Shown: positions 1 to 8,824 of the stretch, one piece after another
Layout of the letters: every line of letters begins with the position of its first letter
Numbering within the stretch: the stretch's first letter is position 1
Made by a program: the position numbers and the translations under genes
Notes under the pieces: model-generated
Databases searched by the model: none
What the model saw: only the letters and a program-made list of their open reading frames with translations
What the model was told of the DNA's origin: nothing
Assembly (NCBI RefSeq): GCF_900115675.1
Contig: NZ_FOXI01000011.1
Span: forward strand, 1 to 64,000
DNA from: Halolamina pelagica
GTDB lineage: Archaea; Halobacteriota; Halobacteria; Halobacteriales; Haloferacaceae
Length of the DNA: 64,000 nucleotides
Reading direction: 5' to 3'

Positions 1-331
1 TATGCAGGAACTTGTTCGTCTCTGGATCGACAGCGGCGTACAGCCAATACTGCTCATCGTTGATTCGGATCGACTTCTGATCGACCGCAACCCGATCCGG
101 ACGTTCACCAGCAGCTGGCTGTAGATCGGCTTTCTGCACCCAGTTGTGCACAGCGACGCGACTCCGTTCGACACCCAAATCCTCAAGAAGCGTAACTGTA
201 TTCGAAAGTGACAGTCCCGCAAGATGGTACCGAATACCCTTTTCAATGATCTCGCGGGGTGTCCGCTCTCGCTCCACAAAATCCAAGTCGATCCACTCGG
301 TAGACTCACTGAGGCGGTCGAATTCGGCCAT
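1..331 (-). CDS. IS6-family (ISH14/ISH15-like) transposase, 5' part
   Basis: The gene runs off the left edge, so only the first 110 residues are present. They show a helix-turn-helix stretch (about residues 42-66, ending VAVHNWVQKA), then the start of the DDE catalytic core. VAVDQKSIRI holds the probable first catalytic Asp (D84), and INDEQYWLYAAVDPETNK is the usual continuation in haloarchaeal IS6/IS240 transposases. The start is the ATG at 329-331, giving MAEFDRLSES, the typical N-terminus of this family. No terminal inverted repeat could be delimited between 332 and 426, so the element end is not marked. It lies next to a frameshifted nuclease gene, which fits a locally decaying region. 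The transposase itself is intact as far as it can be read; whether it is full length cannot be told. Confidence 0.85.
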   Translation of the reverse strand, partial: MAEFDRLSESTEWIDLDFVERERTPREIIEKGIRYHLAGLSLSNTVTLLEDLGVERSRVAVHNWVQKADLQPAAGERPDRVAVDQKSIRINDEQYWLYAAVDPETNKFLH

Positions 332-426
332 AGGCATCCGAACTAACGACCGCCTCATCCTCTAACTTAACGCGACCGGTCGTGCCCGGCCCAGACTTAT
401 GCGCACGAGCGCCCAACGGGCGGAAT

Positions 427-1103
427 ATGGCACCGTCCGAGGCGTCGGGCGACGGGGCGCCGGCGCTCTCGCCGGCGCGGCTGAACCTCCTCCGTGACTG
501 CGAGCGCTGCTTCTGGGTCCGGATGCAGCGGGGGGAGTCCCGGCCGACGGAGGCGTTCCCGTCGGTCGTCTCGGGCGTGGAACGCGAGGTACGGGCGCTG
601 TTCGACCGCCACCGGGAGGCCGGGACGCTGCCGCCGGCGCTGCGGACTGCCCGCCTCGATGCGACGCTGGTCGACGACGAGTCGTTTCTGACGGCCTGCC
701 GGACATGGCAGCGAGAGCCGACGGTCACGGACCCCGACACCGGCGCAGTGCTCCGGGGCGCGCTGGACGACCTGCTCGAACTGGCCGGGGGCGTGTACGT
801 CCCGCTGGACTCAAGACCCACGGATCGTCGCCCGAGGCGGTACATCCGGACTACCAGCGCCAACTGGAGTGTTACGCCCACCTGCTGGCGGAGAACGGCC
901 ACCCGACGGCGCCGTTCGGCCTGCTGCTGTACGTCTTCCCGACGGGCGACGGCTCCATCACGTTCGACACAGAACTCCGCTGGGTTCGGCTGCGACCAGA
1001 CCGGCCACGAGCGCTGATGCGGCGAGCGGTGCAGGTGCTCGCGGAGCCGATCCCGGACTACTCCGAGGACTGTGAGTTCTGTTCCTGGGCGCAGACCGCC
1101 TGA
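427..1103 (+). pseudogene. PD-(D/E)XK (RecB/Cas4-like) nuclease gene, frameshifted
   Basis: Two consecutive frames together read as one protein of about 225 residues. The first (from ATG 427) carries DCERCFW near residue 25 and the nuclease motif LRGALDDLLELAGG, then VPLD. The second frame resumes at once with KTHGSSPEAVHPDYQRQLECYAHLL and ends in EDCEFCSWAQ, a terminal CxxC pair. The join lies at 810-813, where GAC-TC-AAG stands for an expected GAC-TTC-AAG (D-F-K), so one base is missing inside the catalytic D-x-K motif. RecB/Cas4-like enzymes share this layout: Asp, DxK, QLxxYAxLL helix and flanking cysteines. As written the gene cannot make the enzyme. A sequencing error, a recent mutation or recoding cannot be separated from sequence alone. 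Confidence 0.75.
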
Positions 1104-1121
1104 GCGCCCGGGCGTCGACGG

Positions 1122-2258
1122 CTACCGGACCTTCCCGCGGGCCTGCACCTCCCAGAGGTCCGCGACCGCGCCGTCGCGGACGCCGACGATCAGGTCGTGG
1201 AGGTTGATCGTCGTACAGACGTGCGGCACGATGAACTCCAGCCGGTCGCCGACCTCGAACGACTCGTCGGCCTCGCTCGTGTCGATCCAGCCGTGTTCCT
1301 CGCTGGCGTTCACGTACTCGATGTCGTCGCGGTGTTTCGGAACGGGGAGTTGGGGCTTGTCCAGCGAGAACGTCTTACTCCCCCCATCCACCACCAACCG
1401 GTCCTCGTCGGGCACCGAGATCACCGTCGTCAGCACCGTCGCCGTGCAGTCGGTCTTCGACACCTCCCACGGCCGGAGTCGGAGTTCGCCCACGTCGTTG
1501 AACGGGTACATCCCGGGGTTGATCTCGGTGACGACGGGGTGGCGGGCGCTGTACCGGGAGGTCGCGGTGCCGCCGACTTTCACCTCCCCGACCGGGATCC
1601 CGGCGGCCTCGATGCCGTCGACGACCTCCTGTGCGAGCTCCATCGCCGCCCAGCAGCCGTCCTCGAGCTCAGCTTCGGTCGACGCCTCGCTCTTGACGTG
1701 GGAGTCGTAGGCGAGGATCCCGTCGAACGCCAGATCGTCGGCGTCGGCGATCCGTTCCGCCAACCCCACCGCGTCGTCGGGGTCAACGCCCGTCCGGTGT
1801 AGCCCCATGTCGATCTCGAGAATCGCGTGGAGGGTCCGGTCGTTGCGCTCGGCGGCCGCGTCGAGGGCGTCGATCGTGGCCGCGGAGTCGACCGTCGTCG
1901 CCAGCGCCTCGACTCGCTCGTCGAGCCAGCAGAGTCGGTCGAGTTTCGACTCGCCGACGACCTGGTAGGAGAGGTAGACGTCGTCGATCCCGTTGCGGGC
2001 CATCGTCTCCACCTCGCCGAGGGTCTGACAGCAGATCCCGGTGTCGCCGGTGAGTTCGACCTCGCGAGCGGCCAGCGCCGCGTTCTTGTGGGTCTTGACG
2101 TGTGAGCGCAGGTCGACGTCGTGCTCGTCGGCGACGGCAGCGTACTCGCGGATGTTTCGCTCCATCGCGTCCACGTCCGCGAGTAGGACCGGCGTCTCGA
2201 GGTCGTCGATCGGTTCGCCGAGTCGGGGCGCCATCTCGTCGCTGGTCCACGTGGTCAT
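1122..2258 (-). CDS. D-threonine aldolase / D-serine dehydratase-like PLP enzyme (fold type III)
   Basis: This is a 378-residue alanine-racemase-fold enzyme. RSHVKTHKN (residues 51-59) holds the predicted PLP lysine (K55), as in DSD1 and D-threonine aldolase proteins. IVPHVCTTINL near the C-terminus supplies the His/Cys metal pair (about H346 and C348) of that family. Members cleave D-threonine to glycine and acetaldehyde or deaminate D-serine, with PLP and a divalent metal in the cytoplasm; which reaction applies here cannot be decided. I start it at the ATG at 2258 (MTTWTSDEMAPRLG) rather than a possible upstream start at 2285, because the nine extra residues have no family resemblance. It ends 18 bases from the broken nuclease gene (convergent), and amzA lies just upstream in the same orientation. 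Confidence 0.85.
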   Translation of the reverse strand: MTTWTSDEMAPRLGEPIDDLETPVLLADVDAMERNIREYAAVADEHDVDLRSHVKTHKNAALAAREVELTGDTGICCQTLGEVETMARNGIDDVYLSYQVVGESKLDRLCWLDERVEALATTVDSAATIDALDAAAERNDRTLHAILEIDMGLHRTGVDPDDAVGLAERIADADDLAFDGILAYDSHVKSEASTEAELEDGCWAAMELAQEVVDGIEAAGIPVGEVKVGGTATSRYSARHPVVTEINPGMYPFNDVGELRLRPWEVSKTDCTATVLTTVISVPDEDRLVVDGGSKTFSLDKPQLPVPKHRDDIEYVNASEEHGWIDTSEADESFEVGDRLEFIVPHVCTTINLHDLIVGVRDGAVADLWEVQARGKVR

Positions 2259-2309
2259 GCAGCAGAAGCCGGCCGGCGACGACAAAAACTGACGGGAAGG
2301 GGCGACCCG

Positions 2310-2831
2310 CTACCGCAGCATCCGCGAACAGGAGCCACAGAGGTTCTCCTCCTTCACGTCGACCTCGCGCACCGTCGGCGAGAACGACATCACGCACTTG
2401 CTGTTGTCGCAGTGTTCCAGCCCGAAGTTGTGGCCCATCTCGTGGACCACCTCCTTCCGGATGCGGTCGGCGAACACCTCCGAGGTGGGCTTGGTGGAGA
2501 TGCCGCCGTCGGAGGAGGTGTTGAGCCGGTGGGTCGAGATGACCGAGCCACGGCCGTTGAGGTAGGCGAGGCCGAACACGTAGTTGCGCTGGCGGTAGTA
2601 GAGGTCCTCCGTGGTGAGGGCGATGTTTTTCTCCCCGTTCCCGGTGTTGCTCGCCACCTCGATGAACCGCTCGGCGCGGTACTGGTTGCGCCCGTGGTCG
2701 AGCGCGTCGTCCGGGATCGGCTGCTCGTTCCGAACGCCGACGTCGCAGTCGTAGACGGCCCGCAACGCCTCTGACGCCTCGCGTTTGGCGCGGCTCGGGA
2801 CCGACCCGACTGGAACGATGTCGACGTGCAT
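2310..2831 (-). CDS. amzA: archaemetzincin (zinc metalloprotease)
   Basis: The protein has 173 residues and carries the full archaemetzincin signature. HEMGH (130-134) is followed by G and H140 as the third zinc ligand. C141 and C146, the Met-turn M148, a Lys and a final CGSC (C165, C168) form the second, structural zinc site typical of AmzA. Archaemetzincins are compact cytoplasmic metzincin peptidases whose natural substrates are poorly known. The start chosen is the ATG at 2829-2831 (MHVDIVPVGS), which matches the family N-terminus; an upstream in-frame start at 2894 would overlap the divergent neighbour. It is transcribed away from the UPF0146 gene, with 38 bases between the two starts. 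Confidence 0.95.
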   Translation of the reverse strand: MHVDIVPVGSVPSRAKREASEALRAVYDCDVGVRNEQPIPDDALDHGRNQYRAERFIEVASNTGNGEKNIALTTEDLYYRQRNYVFGLAYLNGRGSVISTHRLNTSSDGGISTKPTSEVFADRIRKEVVHEMGHNFGLEHCDNSKCVMSFSPTVREVDVKEENLCGSCSRMLR

Positions 2832-2869
2832 ATGCCATCCCACGCCGACGATCAGCATAAACCCTCGGC

Positions 2870-3304
2870 ATGAACAGCCAAACAACCCCCGCAATCGTCC
2901 GATGGCTCCGGGGCGCCAGGACGCTGCTGGAGGTCGGCATCGGCGACCGGGCGGGGGTCGCGGCCGGCCTCGTCGACGCCGGCGCCGACGTGCGCGCCAC
3001 CGACGTGTACCCGGTGTCGGTGCCCGAGGGCGTCCGGTTCCGCGTCGAGGACGTGACGACGGTCGAGGCGCCCGAGGAGTTCCACCGCGTCGAGGTCGTC
3101 TACGCGCTCAACTGCCCGCCCGAACTCCACCGACCGATCGCCGACCTCGCTGAGTCAGTTGGGGCGACGTTCGTGTTCACCACGCTCGGCTACGACGAGC
3201 CGTCGATCCCCGTCGAGCGCGAGCAGCTGGGCGGCGGCGACGCCCCGCGAGTGACGCTCTACACCGCCTCACTCGGGGAGGGCCGGCACCGGGGCAGTCG
3301 GTGA
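2870..3304 (+). CDS. UPF0146 family protein
   Basis: This 144-residue protein resembles the UPF0146 family of archaea. A glycine-rich segment near the N-terminus ([16 protein letters not shown], about 19-34) followed by ATDVYPV looks like the nucleotide- or SAM-binding start of a truncated Rossmann-like domain. [19 protein letters not shown] is a conserved block further on. No catalytic activity is established for the family. The last dozen residues (GEGRHRGSR) are low complexity. It is divergent from amzA and lies 49 bases before the HAD phosphatase gene in the same direction, so cotranscription is possible. Confidence 0.8.
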   Translation: MNSQTTPAIVRWLRGARTLLEVGIGDRAGVAAGLVDAGADVRATDVYPVSVPEGVRFRVEDVTTVEAPEEFHRVEVVYALNCPPELHRPIADLAESVGATFVFTTLGYDEPSIPVEREQLGGGDAPRVTLYTASLGEGRHRGSR

Positions 3305-3353
3305 CGGCACCGCGAGCCGCAAACGCCTTTCACCCCCGGCCCGGAGCGGGGGT

Positions 3354-4229
3354 ATGCACGCGGACGCGGTCGTCCTCGACGTCGACGGGGTGCTCGTCGA
3401 CGTGGCCGACTCCTACCGGCGGGCGATCATCGAGACGGTGCAGCGACGCCACGGCGAGACCATCGAGCGCGCGACGATCCAGCGCTTCAAGGACGCCGGC
3501 GGCTTCAACAACGACTGGGAGCTCACCGACGCGGCGACGCTGCTCGTGCTCGCCCGCGAGGCGGGTTACACGGGCGACGCAGCCGACTTCACCGACGCCG
3601 TCGCCGCCCACGAGGACGGTGGGCTCGCGGCCGCCCGCGCGGTCCTGCGTGAGGCCGCGGGCCGTGACGGCTTCGACGCCGACGCCGTCGAATCGCAGTG
3701 GGACCCCGAGGGCGTCCGCGAGACGTTTCAGGCGCTCTACCTGGGCGCCGACCTGTATCGCGAGATCGAGGGCGAGGAGCCCCCCTTCGAGGCGCCGGGG
3801 TACATCCACGACGAGCCGGTGATTCCGGAGCCCGGAACCGTCGAGGCGCTCCAGTCCCGGTTCTCGGTGGGCGTGCTGACCGGCCGGCCCAGCGCGGAGG
3901 CCGACATCGCGCTGGAGCGAGCCGGGCTCTCGGTCCCCGACGAGCACCGGTTCACGATGGACGACTGGGACGAGGGGAAACCCCACCCCCACGCCCTGAC
4001 CACGCTCGCCGGGCGCTTCGGCGCCGATTCGGTGGTGTTCGTCGGCGACACGCTTGACGACGTGCGGACGGCCGTGAACGCCGCCGAGGCCGACGGATCT
4101 CGGAGCTACCACGGCGTCGGCGTCCTGACTGGCGGGCTGACGGGCGAGTCCGGCCGCCGGAAGTACGAGGCCGCGGGCGCGGCGGCGGTGCTCGACTCGG
4201 TGAACGACCTCCCGGACCTGCTCGAGTAA
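3354..4229 (+). CDS. HAD-superfamily phosphatase (TIGR01548-like)
   Basis: This is a 291-residue HAD hydrolase. Motif I is [10 protein letters not shown] (nucleophile D9, acid D11), motif II is VLTGRPS, motif III Lys lies in [10 protein letters not shown], and motif IV is FVGDTLDD. A helical cap occupies about residues 20-140. The overall build fits the archaeal/cyanobacterial subgroup TIGR01548; the substrate is unknown, presumably a small phosphomonoester. The tail [19 protein letters not shown] is typical of the family. The gene ends only 11 bases before the stop of the convergent tnpB gene, so the insertion sequence sits directly against its 3' end and has left the reading frame intact. 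Confidence 0.88.
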   Translation: MHADAVVLDVDGVLVDVADSYRRAIIETVQRRHGETIERATIQRFKDAGGFNNDWELTDAATLLVLAREAGYTGDAADFTDAVAAHEDGGLAAARAVLREAAGRDGFDADAVESQWDPEGVRETFQALYLGADLYREIEGEEPPFEAPGYIHDEPVIPEPGTVEALQSRFSVGVLTGRPSAEADIALERAGLSVPDEHRFTMDDWDEGKPHPHALTTLAGRFGADSVVFVGDTLDDVRTAVNAAEADGSRSYHGVGVLTGGLTGESGRRKYEAAGAAAVLDSVNDLPDLLE

Positions 4230-4240
4230 ACTACCCCACC

Positions 4241-5524
4241 CTACTCGCTCACGGCGTCGCCGTTCGCTTCGTTGAGGGTGGGGCTTTCGCGTGGACTCCC
4301 GTTCTGGCCTTCACAGGCAGACGAATACTCGCCGTTCACGTTCAGCGTCCCGCGATTCAAGCGCACGTTTACGGGTGCGCCTCCGCCCGACGACTTTTGC
4401 GCCGAGCGGAGATACTTCAGACCGATGTTCTTCGCCGCGTTGTAGTCCGCATGGGGTGAGTAGCCGCACTTCAGGCACTCGAATACGTCCTGCCCGTCCG
4501 AACTCGGGCGGTTATCCTCGTGGGTGAACCCGCACTTCGAACACCGCTGGGAGGTGTAGGCGGGGCTCACTTGTTCGACCGAGATACCGACCACTTCGGC
4601 CTTGTACTCGACGTACTCGAACAGGCGTCGGAACGCCCATGCGTGGAACTTTTTCGCGTTCGGCATCCGCTCACGAATCCCCGTCAGGTCCTCGAACGCG
4701 ATCACGTCGGAGTCGTTCTCGATGGCTTCTGCGACAAGTTCCTTCGAGACTGTGTGTAAGAAGTGGTCGTAGCGGCCCGTCTCAGTGCGTCCGACAGATT
4801 GGATGGTTTCGTGGGCGGCTCGCGTCCCACGCTGTTGGAGCGACCCACGTCGTTTCTCGAACTCACGATGCCAGTGGTTCAACTCCGACCCGTTCCAGAA
4901 CGTCCCTGTTGAGGTGACGGCGATGTTTTCGATGCCGAGGTCAACGCCGAGGACTGTGCTGTGCTCGTCGTTGCCGTCGTCGGCAGTCTCGGACTCCACG
5001 TCCGCCTTTGTTCGGACGTGAAGGTAGAACTCGCCGTCGCGGTAGTGTAGCTCCCCACCGGTCACTTCGTAATCATCGTTGAACAGATACTCCGAGTGAG
5101 GTGTCTCGCGGCTCTTGTCGGGAAGAACGTACTCGGCAGTGATGCGTCCTTCAACGGTCGAGAGCGTCACGTGGTCGTCGTTGAACGTCGCACACCGCTT
5201 GTCGTAGACGAGTGTCGGGGCTGTGAAGTGCGGTTTCCCCGCGTAGTCACCGTGCTTCCAGCGAGCGACGACGCTCTGGATGGCGTCAGCGGCCTTGTTG
5301 CGGGCGTTCTGGACGAGGTTCGCTTGAAGGCGTGTCTCGGCCCGCACGTCGTCGTAGGTTTCGCGTTGGAGTTCGGCTTTGCTCGTGGTCTTGCACTCGC
5401 CTTGCCATGCGTGGTCGACGACGTAGTTGGCGGCCCACAGGAACTCGGAGATAGTTTCGTGGAGGAGGCCGGCGTCGCTGTCGGCCACGTCGAGTTTGAT
5501 GGGAACGGTGCGACGGACCTCCAT
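4241..5524 (-). CDS. tnpB: TnpB RNA-guided nuclease, IS200/IS605 (IS1341-type) element
   Basis: This is a full-length 427-residue TnpB. The RuvC residues are D195 in [11 protein letters not shown]278 in [12 protein letters not shown] and D360 in [13 protein letters not shown]. The zinc ribbon is C328/C331 and C350/C353 (RCSKC, FECLKC). The N-terminus ([17 protein letters not shown]) is that of a common haloarchaeal IS1341 clade. There is no tnpA alongside, so this is a TnpB-only element needing a transposase in trans. In this family a guide (omega) RNA is made from the 3' end of tnpB and the adjoining right end; here that would run toward 4230 and into the HAD gene's 3' end. The left end lies somewhere in 5525-5750, which contains AT-rich sequence near 5545-5560 and a short GGAG/CTCC hairpin near 5665, but exact ends could not be set. 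Confidence 0.93.
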   Translation of the reverse strand: MEVRRTVPIKLDVADSDAGLLHETISEFLWAANYVVDHAWQGECKTTSKAELQRETYDDVRAETRLQANLVQNARNKAADAIQSVVARWKHGDYAGKPHFTAPTLVYDKRCATFNDDHVTLSTVEGRITAEYVLPDKSRETPHSEYLFNDDYEVTGGELHYRDGEFYLHVRTKADVESETADDGNDEHSTVLGVDLGIENIAVTSTGTFWNGSELNHWHREFEKRRGSLQQRGTRAAHETIQSVGRTETGRYDHFLHTVSKELVAEAIENDSDVIAFEDLTGIRERMPNAKKFHAWAFRRLFEYVEYKAEVVGISVEQVSPAYTSQRCSKCGFTHEDNRPSSDGQDVFECLKCGYSPHADYNAAKNIGLKYLRSAQKSSGGGAPVNVRLNRGTLNVNGEYSSACEGQNGSPRESPTLNEANGDAVSE

Positions 5525-5748
5525 CCGTAGTTCAGATGTCTTCGCTTGTCTTTATATTGGTAACGGTTCGATGGGGAGTTGGTCAGCCATCGATCGTGGC
5601 TGGTATAATCCCGTGTCGGTTTCCTCTCCGGCCTACTCGCTCCCGTCGGTCGCTCCTTGAGGTCGGAGGCTCCTCCTTGAATTACGCTGAATCTGCTCCG
5701 CGCGCCGCTCGCGCAATCCTTACGTCCCGACCGGCCGCAGTGTCGGGT

Positions 5749-6417
5749 ATGGATATCGCGATCCTGGGCGGCACTGGCGAGATCGGCGAGGGGCTCGCCC
5801 TGCGTCTGGCCTACCACACGAACCACGACGTGCTGATCGGCTCGCGAGACGCCGAGAAAGCCGAGACCAAGGCCGGCGAGTACGAGACCGAACTCGACTC
5901 CCGCGGCGTCGAGACGACGATCGAGGGCGGGGTCAACGCGGACGTGACCACGCTCGCGGACGTGGTGATCGTCGCCGTGCCGCCGTACTACGTCGCCGAC
6001 ACCATCGAGGCCGTCGCCGCCGACCTCGACGACGGCGACATCCTCGTCACGCCCGCGACCGGGATGGATCGCGACGACGACGGGTTCCACTACGCGCCGC
6101 CGCCGGCCGGCAGCGTGACGGAACACGCCGCGAGCGCGGTGCCCGACGGCGTCGAACTGGTCGGCGCGTTCCACAACCTCGCGGCCGGGCGGCTGGCCAA
6201 CTTAGACGCCGACCTCGGCGTCGACACGTTCGTCGTCGGCGACGACGCGGACGCGAAGGGGATCGTGACCGACATCGCCGAGGGGATCGACGGCCTGCGC
6301 GCGCTCGACGCCGGCGGGCTCGGGAACGCCGCCGAGGTGGAGTCGCTCACGCCGCTGCTCATCAACGTGGCGGCGAACAACGACGGGCTGCACGATCTGG
6401 GGCTGGAGCTGAAGTAG
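5749..6417 (+). CDS. npdG: NADPH-dependent F420 reductase
   Basis: The protein has 222 residues with a GGTGEIGEG dinucleotide-binding loop at residues 7-15 and a DVLIGSRDAEKA strand-helix that reads the NADP phosphate. VIVAVPPYYV and the C-terminal GNAAEVESLTPLLIN block are typical of NpdG. The enzyme moves hydride between NADPH and coenzyme F420 in the cytoplasm. The start used is ATG 5749, because the Rossmann strand begins immediately (MDIAILGGTG). A longer in-frame extension to 5536 would cover the end of the neighbouring insertion sequence and has no family resemblance. A TATA-like CCTTACG sits about 30 bases upstream. Confidence 0.93.
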   Translation: MDIAILGGTGEIGEGLALRLAYHTNHDVLIGSRDAEKAETKAGEYETELDSRGVETTIEGGVNADVTTLADVVIVAVPPYYVADTIEAVAADLDDGDILVTPATGMDRDDDGFHYAPPPAGSVTEHAASAVPDGVELVGAFHNLAAGRLANLDADLGVDTFVVGDDADAKGIVTDIAEGIDGLRALDAGGLGNAAEVESLTPLLINVAANNDGLHDLGLELK

Positions 6418-6522
6418 TCGGCTCTATCGGGATCCTCGGCTGATGGTCGATTCGGGTATCGGGAAGCGGAGGCCCGTATCGCCTGATGGCTGCGGACGCC
6501 GATCGAACGGGGTGGGATCGTC

Positions 6523-6843
6523 CTACGCGGGCGGGTCGGGGTCGTCGCCGAACCCGCTCCCGTACGACTCGACGACTTCTGTAACCGTGACTTCGTACGC
6601 GTCGTACCACTCAGTCCACCGCCGTTTCGCCTCCCTGTGGTCCGCATCCGCGCCAAACGACTCCAGTGCGTCGAGCGACGCCCAGTAGTAGACGACGAGC
6701 ACTTCCTCGCTCTCCGGGGCATGCCACGTCCGCTTCCCCAGATAGCCGTCCGTGTCCTCGGCAGCCGCCTGTACCGCGTCGTTCAGCTCGTGGAACTCCG
6801 CGTCGTACGTCCCTGGATCGAGGCGAAACGTGACGAGAAACAT
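6523..6843 (-). CDS. antibiotic biosynthesis monooxygenase (ABM) domain protein
   Basis: This 106-residue single-domain protein starts MFLVTFRLDPGTYDAEFHEL and has a WHAPESEEVLVVYYWASLDAL stretch. These are strand 1 and the central strands of the dimeric ferredoxin-like alpha+beta barrel shared by ABM, EthD and YbaW-type proteins. WTEWYDAYEVTVTEV forms the last helix and strand. Members are small quinol or polyketide monooxygenases or stress proteins; the substrate cannot be inferred. It converges on npdG, with a gap of about 105 bases. Confidence 0.75.
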   Translation of the reverse strand: MFLVTFRLDPGTYDAEFHELNDAVQAAAEDTDGYLGKRTWHAPESEEVLVVYYWASLDALESFGADADHREAKRRWTEWYDAYEVTVTEVVESYGSGFGDDPDPPA

Positions 6844-6989
6844 TACGTCGGTTCACTACCGCCCGGACCAAGACGCTTCCCGTCCGAAACCGACGACTGC
6901 ACCGCTCCGTTGCGGCCCGTTCGTGAGCTAGTTGCCCGAGATGTGGGAGCGGATCCGAGAGCGGTACGTACGGAGAAACGACGTACCCC

Positions 6990-7331
6990 CTACCCGAGCG
7001 TGTTGCGGAGTGTGGCCAGGACGACGAGACACCACAGAAAGACGCCGAGTCCGTAGAGGAGGAGGACGAGGCGGAGTGGCGTATCCGGGTTCGTCTGCGG
7101 TACCAGCCCCGTGGTTTCGAACTCCGACTCGCCCTCGTCGGAGTTTTCGGGCCCGGCGAGGCTCGTTCGTCCGGCGGTTCCGCCGTTGAGAACGACGACC
7201 AACAGGCCGCCCGCCGTTAAAACGAGGATATACAGTAGCGAGTGCGTCGCGAGGTACACGGTGCCAACCGTGAGGAGACCGAGGAGACCAGTGTAGAGCA
7301 GAACCGGTTCGAGGAGGGGCTTGAGCGTCAT
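6990..7331 (-). CDS. hypothetical membrane protein, four predicted helices
   Basis: The protein has 113 residues. Two hydrophobic helices (about residues 8-29 and 33-52, through LYILVLTAGGLLVVVL) are followed by an acidic loop (ENSDEGESEFETT) and one or two further helices (LVLLLYGLGVFLWCLVVLA, about 88-107). I do not recognise a characterised family. The start is set at ATG 7331 (MTLKPLLEPV) because the six residues further upstream (from 7349) are basic and off-style. Topology suggests a small integral membrane protein with a cytoplasmic acidic loop. No operon partner is evident. Confidence 0.6.
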   Translation of the reverse strand: MTLKPLLEPVLLYTGLLGLLTVGTVYLATHSLLYILVLTAGGLLVVVLNGGTAGRTSLAGPENSDEGESEFETTGLVPQTNPDTPLRLVLLLYGLGVFLWCLVVLATLRNTLG

Positions 7332-7513
7332 CTGTGGCGGTCGTGGCAACCCGTTGTCGCAACGAGGGCATATCTCTTGGGGTAGCTTCCCACCCCGGCC
7401 GAGCAGCTGGTTCTGTCGCCGGGTGAACGAGCAGCTAGGTCTCCGAGGCGGCCAGTGGACACGAGAACCCGGGACCGGGAAGTAAAGGTCGCGACAGCCG
7501 TAACCCTGGTCGT

Positions 7514-7786
7514 ATGAGCAAGACCGTGGACGAACTCCGGAACGAGATCCGAGTCGGTGTCGGCCGCTACGAACGACAGGTGTCCTCCGGGTTCACGAAG
7601 GAGGCGTTGGCTGCCCTTTGTGAATCGTTGGATGCCGACGTGGAGACGGCGGTGATTCCCGGGAAGGACGTGATGCGGCAGGCCATCAGCGACGAGGTGG
7701 CCGGCGTCGACAGCAGTCGGGACCAAACCAGCGGGTTTCGGAAAGGGGAACTGGAAGCGATCGCCGCCGAACTGGACGAGGACTAG
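7514..7786 (+). CDS. conserved haloarchaeal protein, function unknown
   Basis: This is a 90-residue acidic protein without membrane segments. Two similar halves can be seen: GFTKEALAALCESLD (about 29-43) and GFRKGELEAIAAELDED (74-90) repeat a Gly-Phe-x-Lys-x-x-Leu-x-x-x-x-x-x-Leu-Asp pattern. It may therefore be two copies of a short helical motif that bind a common partner. I do not recognise a named family. The start at ATG 7514 follows a purine-rich leader. The 3' end overlaps hisE (convergent) by four bases. Confidence 0.6.
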   Translation: MSKTVDELRNEIRVGVGRYERQVSSGFTKEALAALCESLDADVETAVIPGKDVMRQAISDEVAGVDSSRDQTSGFRKGELEAIAAELDED

Positions 7787-8115
7787 AACCGCGCTTCGAG
7801 TTCCTCGCGCAGGTCGTCCGGGCTCATCCCCTTCATCGAGAGCAGCACCAGCAGGTGGTAGAGGAAGTCCGCGCTCTCGGCGGCCAGTTCCTCGCGGTCG
7901 TCGTCCTTGGCGGCGAGGATCAGCTCCGTCGACTCCTCGCCCAGCTTCTCGAGCACCGCGTTCTCCCCCTTCTCGTGGGTGAACAGCGAGGCGGTGTAGC
8001 TGTCCTCGGGCAGGTCGCGCTTGCGCTGCTCGATCGTCCCGAACAGGGCGTCGATGGTGTCGGCATCGAGGTCCGCGTCCGCCTCGGCGTCTGTCGACGC
8101 GTCGGGGTCGCTCAC
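7783..8115 (-). CDS. hisE: phosphoribosyl-ATP pyrophosphatase
   Basis: The protein has 110 residues. The core matches HisE: EKLGEESTELILAAKDDD, then the ExxD pair in ELAAESADFLYHLLVLL, which binds magnesium in the all-alpha NTP pyrophosphatase fold. It hydrolyses PR-ATP to PR-AMP in the second step of histidine synthesis. An acidic N-terminal extension (DPDASTDAEADADLDAD) precedes the domain, as in other haloarchaea. The start codon overlaps the stop of pdxT by four bases, so the two are likely translated together. No other his gene lies in this window. Confidence 0.92.
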   Translation of the reverse strand: MSDPDASTDAEADADLDADTIDALFGTIEQRKRDLPEDSYTASLFTHEKGENAVLEKLGEESTELILAAKDDDREELAAESADFLYHLLVLLSMKGMSPDDLREELEARF

Positions 8116-8774
8116 TGGCCGCTCACCTCGACGGTGTCGAAGAAGGCGAGATCGTGGATCCGGGAGTCCGACGTGAGTTCGGGGTGGAACGAGGTGCCGA
8201 CGACGGGACCCTGACGCACGGCCACGGGGTCACCGTCCCAGCGCGCGAGCACCTCGACGGCGTCGCCATCGGGGTCGGCGGTACGCTGTCGACCGCCGTC
8301 GCCGCCGTTGATCGGCACTCCCGAGCCGTCGCCGACCTCGTCGATGAGGGGGGCGCGGATGAACACCGCCGGGAACGGCGACTCGAGGCCCTTCACGGCG
8401 AGCGGCGCCTCGAAGGAGTCCTTCTGCCGCCCGAACGCGTTGCGGTCGACGGTCACGTCGATGAGGTCGAGCGTGTCGACGCGCTCGTCCTTCGCGTCCG
8501 TGGCGGCGACGATCAGGCCCGCACACGTCGCGAGCACGGGCTTGCCCGCGGCGACGTGGTCGCGGATCTCGTCGTCGATCCCCTCGCGGGCGAGGAGTCG
8601 GGAGATGGCCGTCGACTCGCCGCCGGGCATGAGGAGCACGTCGCAGTCGGGGACGGTGCCGGACTGGCGGATCTCCACCACCTCGGCCGCCTCGCCGTGG
8701 GCCGCGGCGGCGCGCTCGATGGCGGCGGCGTGTTCGCTCACGTCGCCCTGGACCGCGATGACGCCTGCTTGCAT
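8112..8774 (-). CDS. pdxT: pyridoxal 5'-phosphate synthase, glutaminase subunit
   Basis: The protein has 220 residues of class I glutaminase type. The family motif GGEST lies at residues 51-55, the catalytic Cys is C84 in VLATCAGLI, and the His/Glu of the triad are in SFHPEL (H197, E199). PdxT feeds ammonia to PdxS for PLP synthesis; pdxS is not in this window. A glycine-rich acidic insertion around INGGDGGRQRTADPDGD lengthens it relative to bacterial PdxT. I use the ATG at 8774 (MQAGVIAVQG), the family start, rather than an upstream start at 8801. It is the first gene of a two-gene unit with hisE. Confidence 0.95.
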   Translation of the reverse strand: MQAGVIAVQGDVSEHAAAIERAAAAHGEAAEVVEIRQSGTVPDCDVLLMPGGESTAISRLLAREGIDDEIRDHVAAGKPVLATCAGLIVAATDAKDERVDTLDLIDVTVDRNAFGRQKDSFEAPLAVKGLESPFPAVFIRAPLIDEVGDGSGVPINGGDGGRQRTADPDGDAVEVLARWDGDPVAVRQGPVVGTSFHPELTSDSRIHDLAFFDTVEVSGQ

Positions 8775-8824
8775 GGCTACGGGTCGGCGGGCGGCGCGCA
8801 AAAAGGGTGCGTTCGGCCCCGGGC

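Noticed and set aside
4241-5524. TnpB as part of a new CRISPR-like defence locus
   Set aside because: It has the standard IS605 TnpB form and no repeats or cas genes nearby, so it is treated as an insertion sequence.
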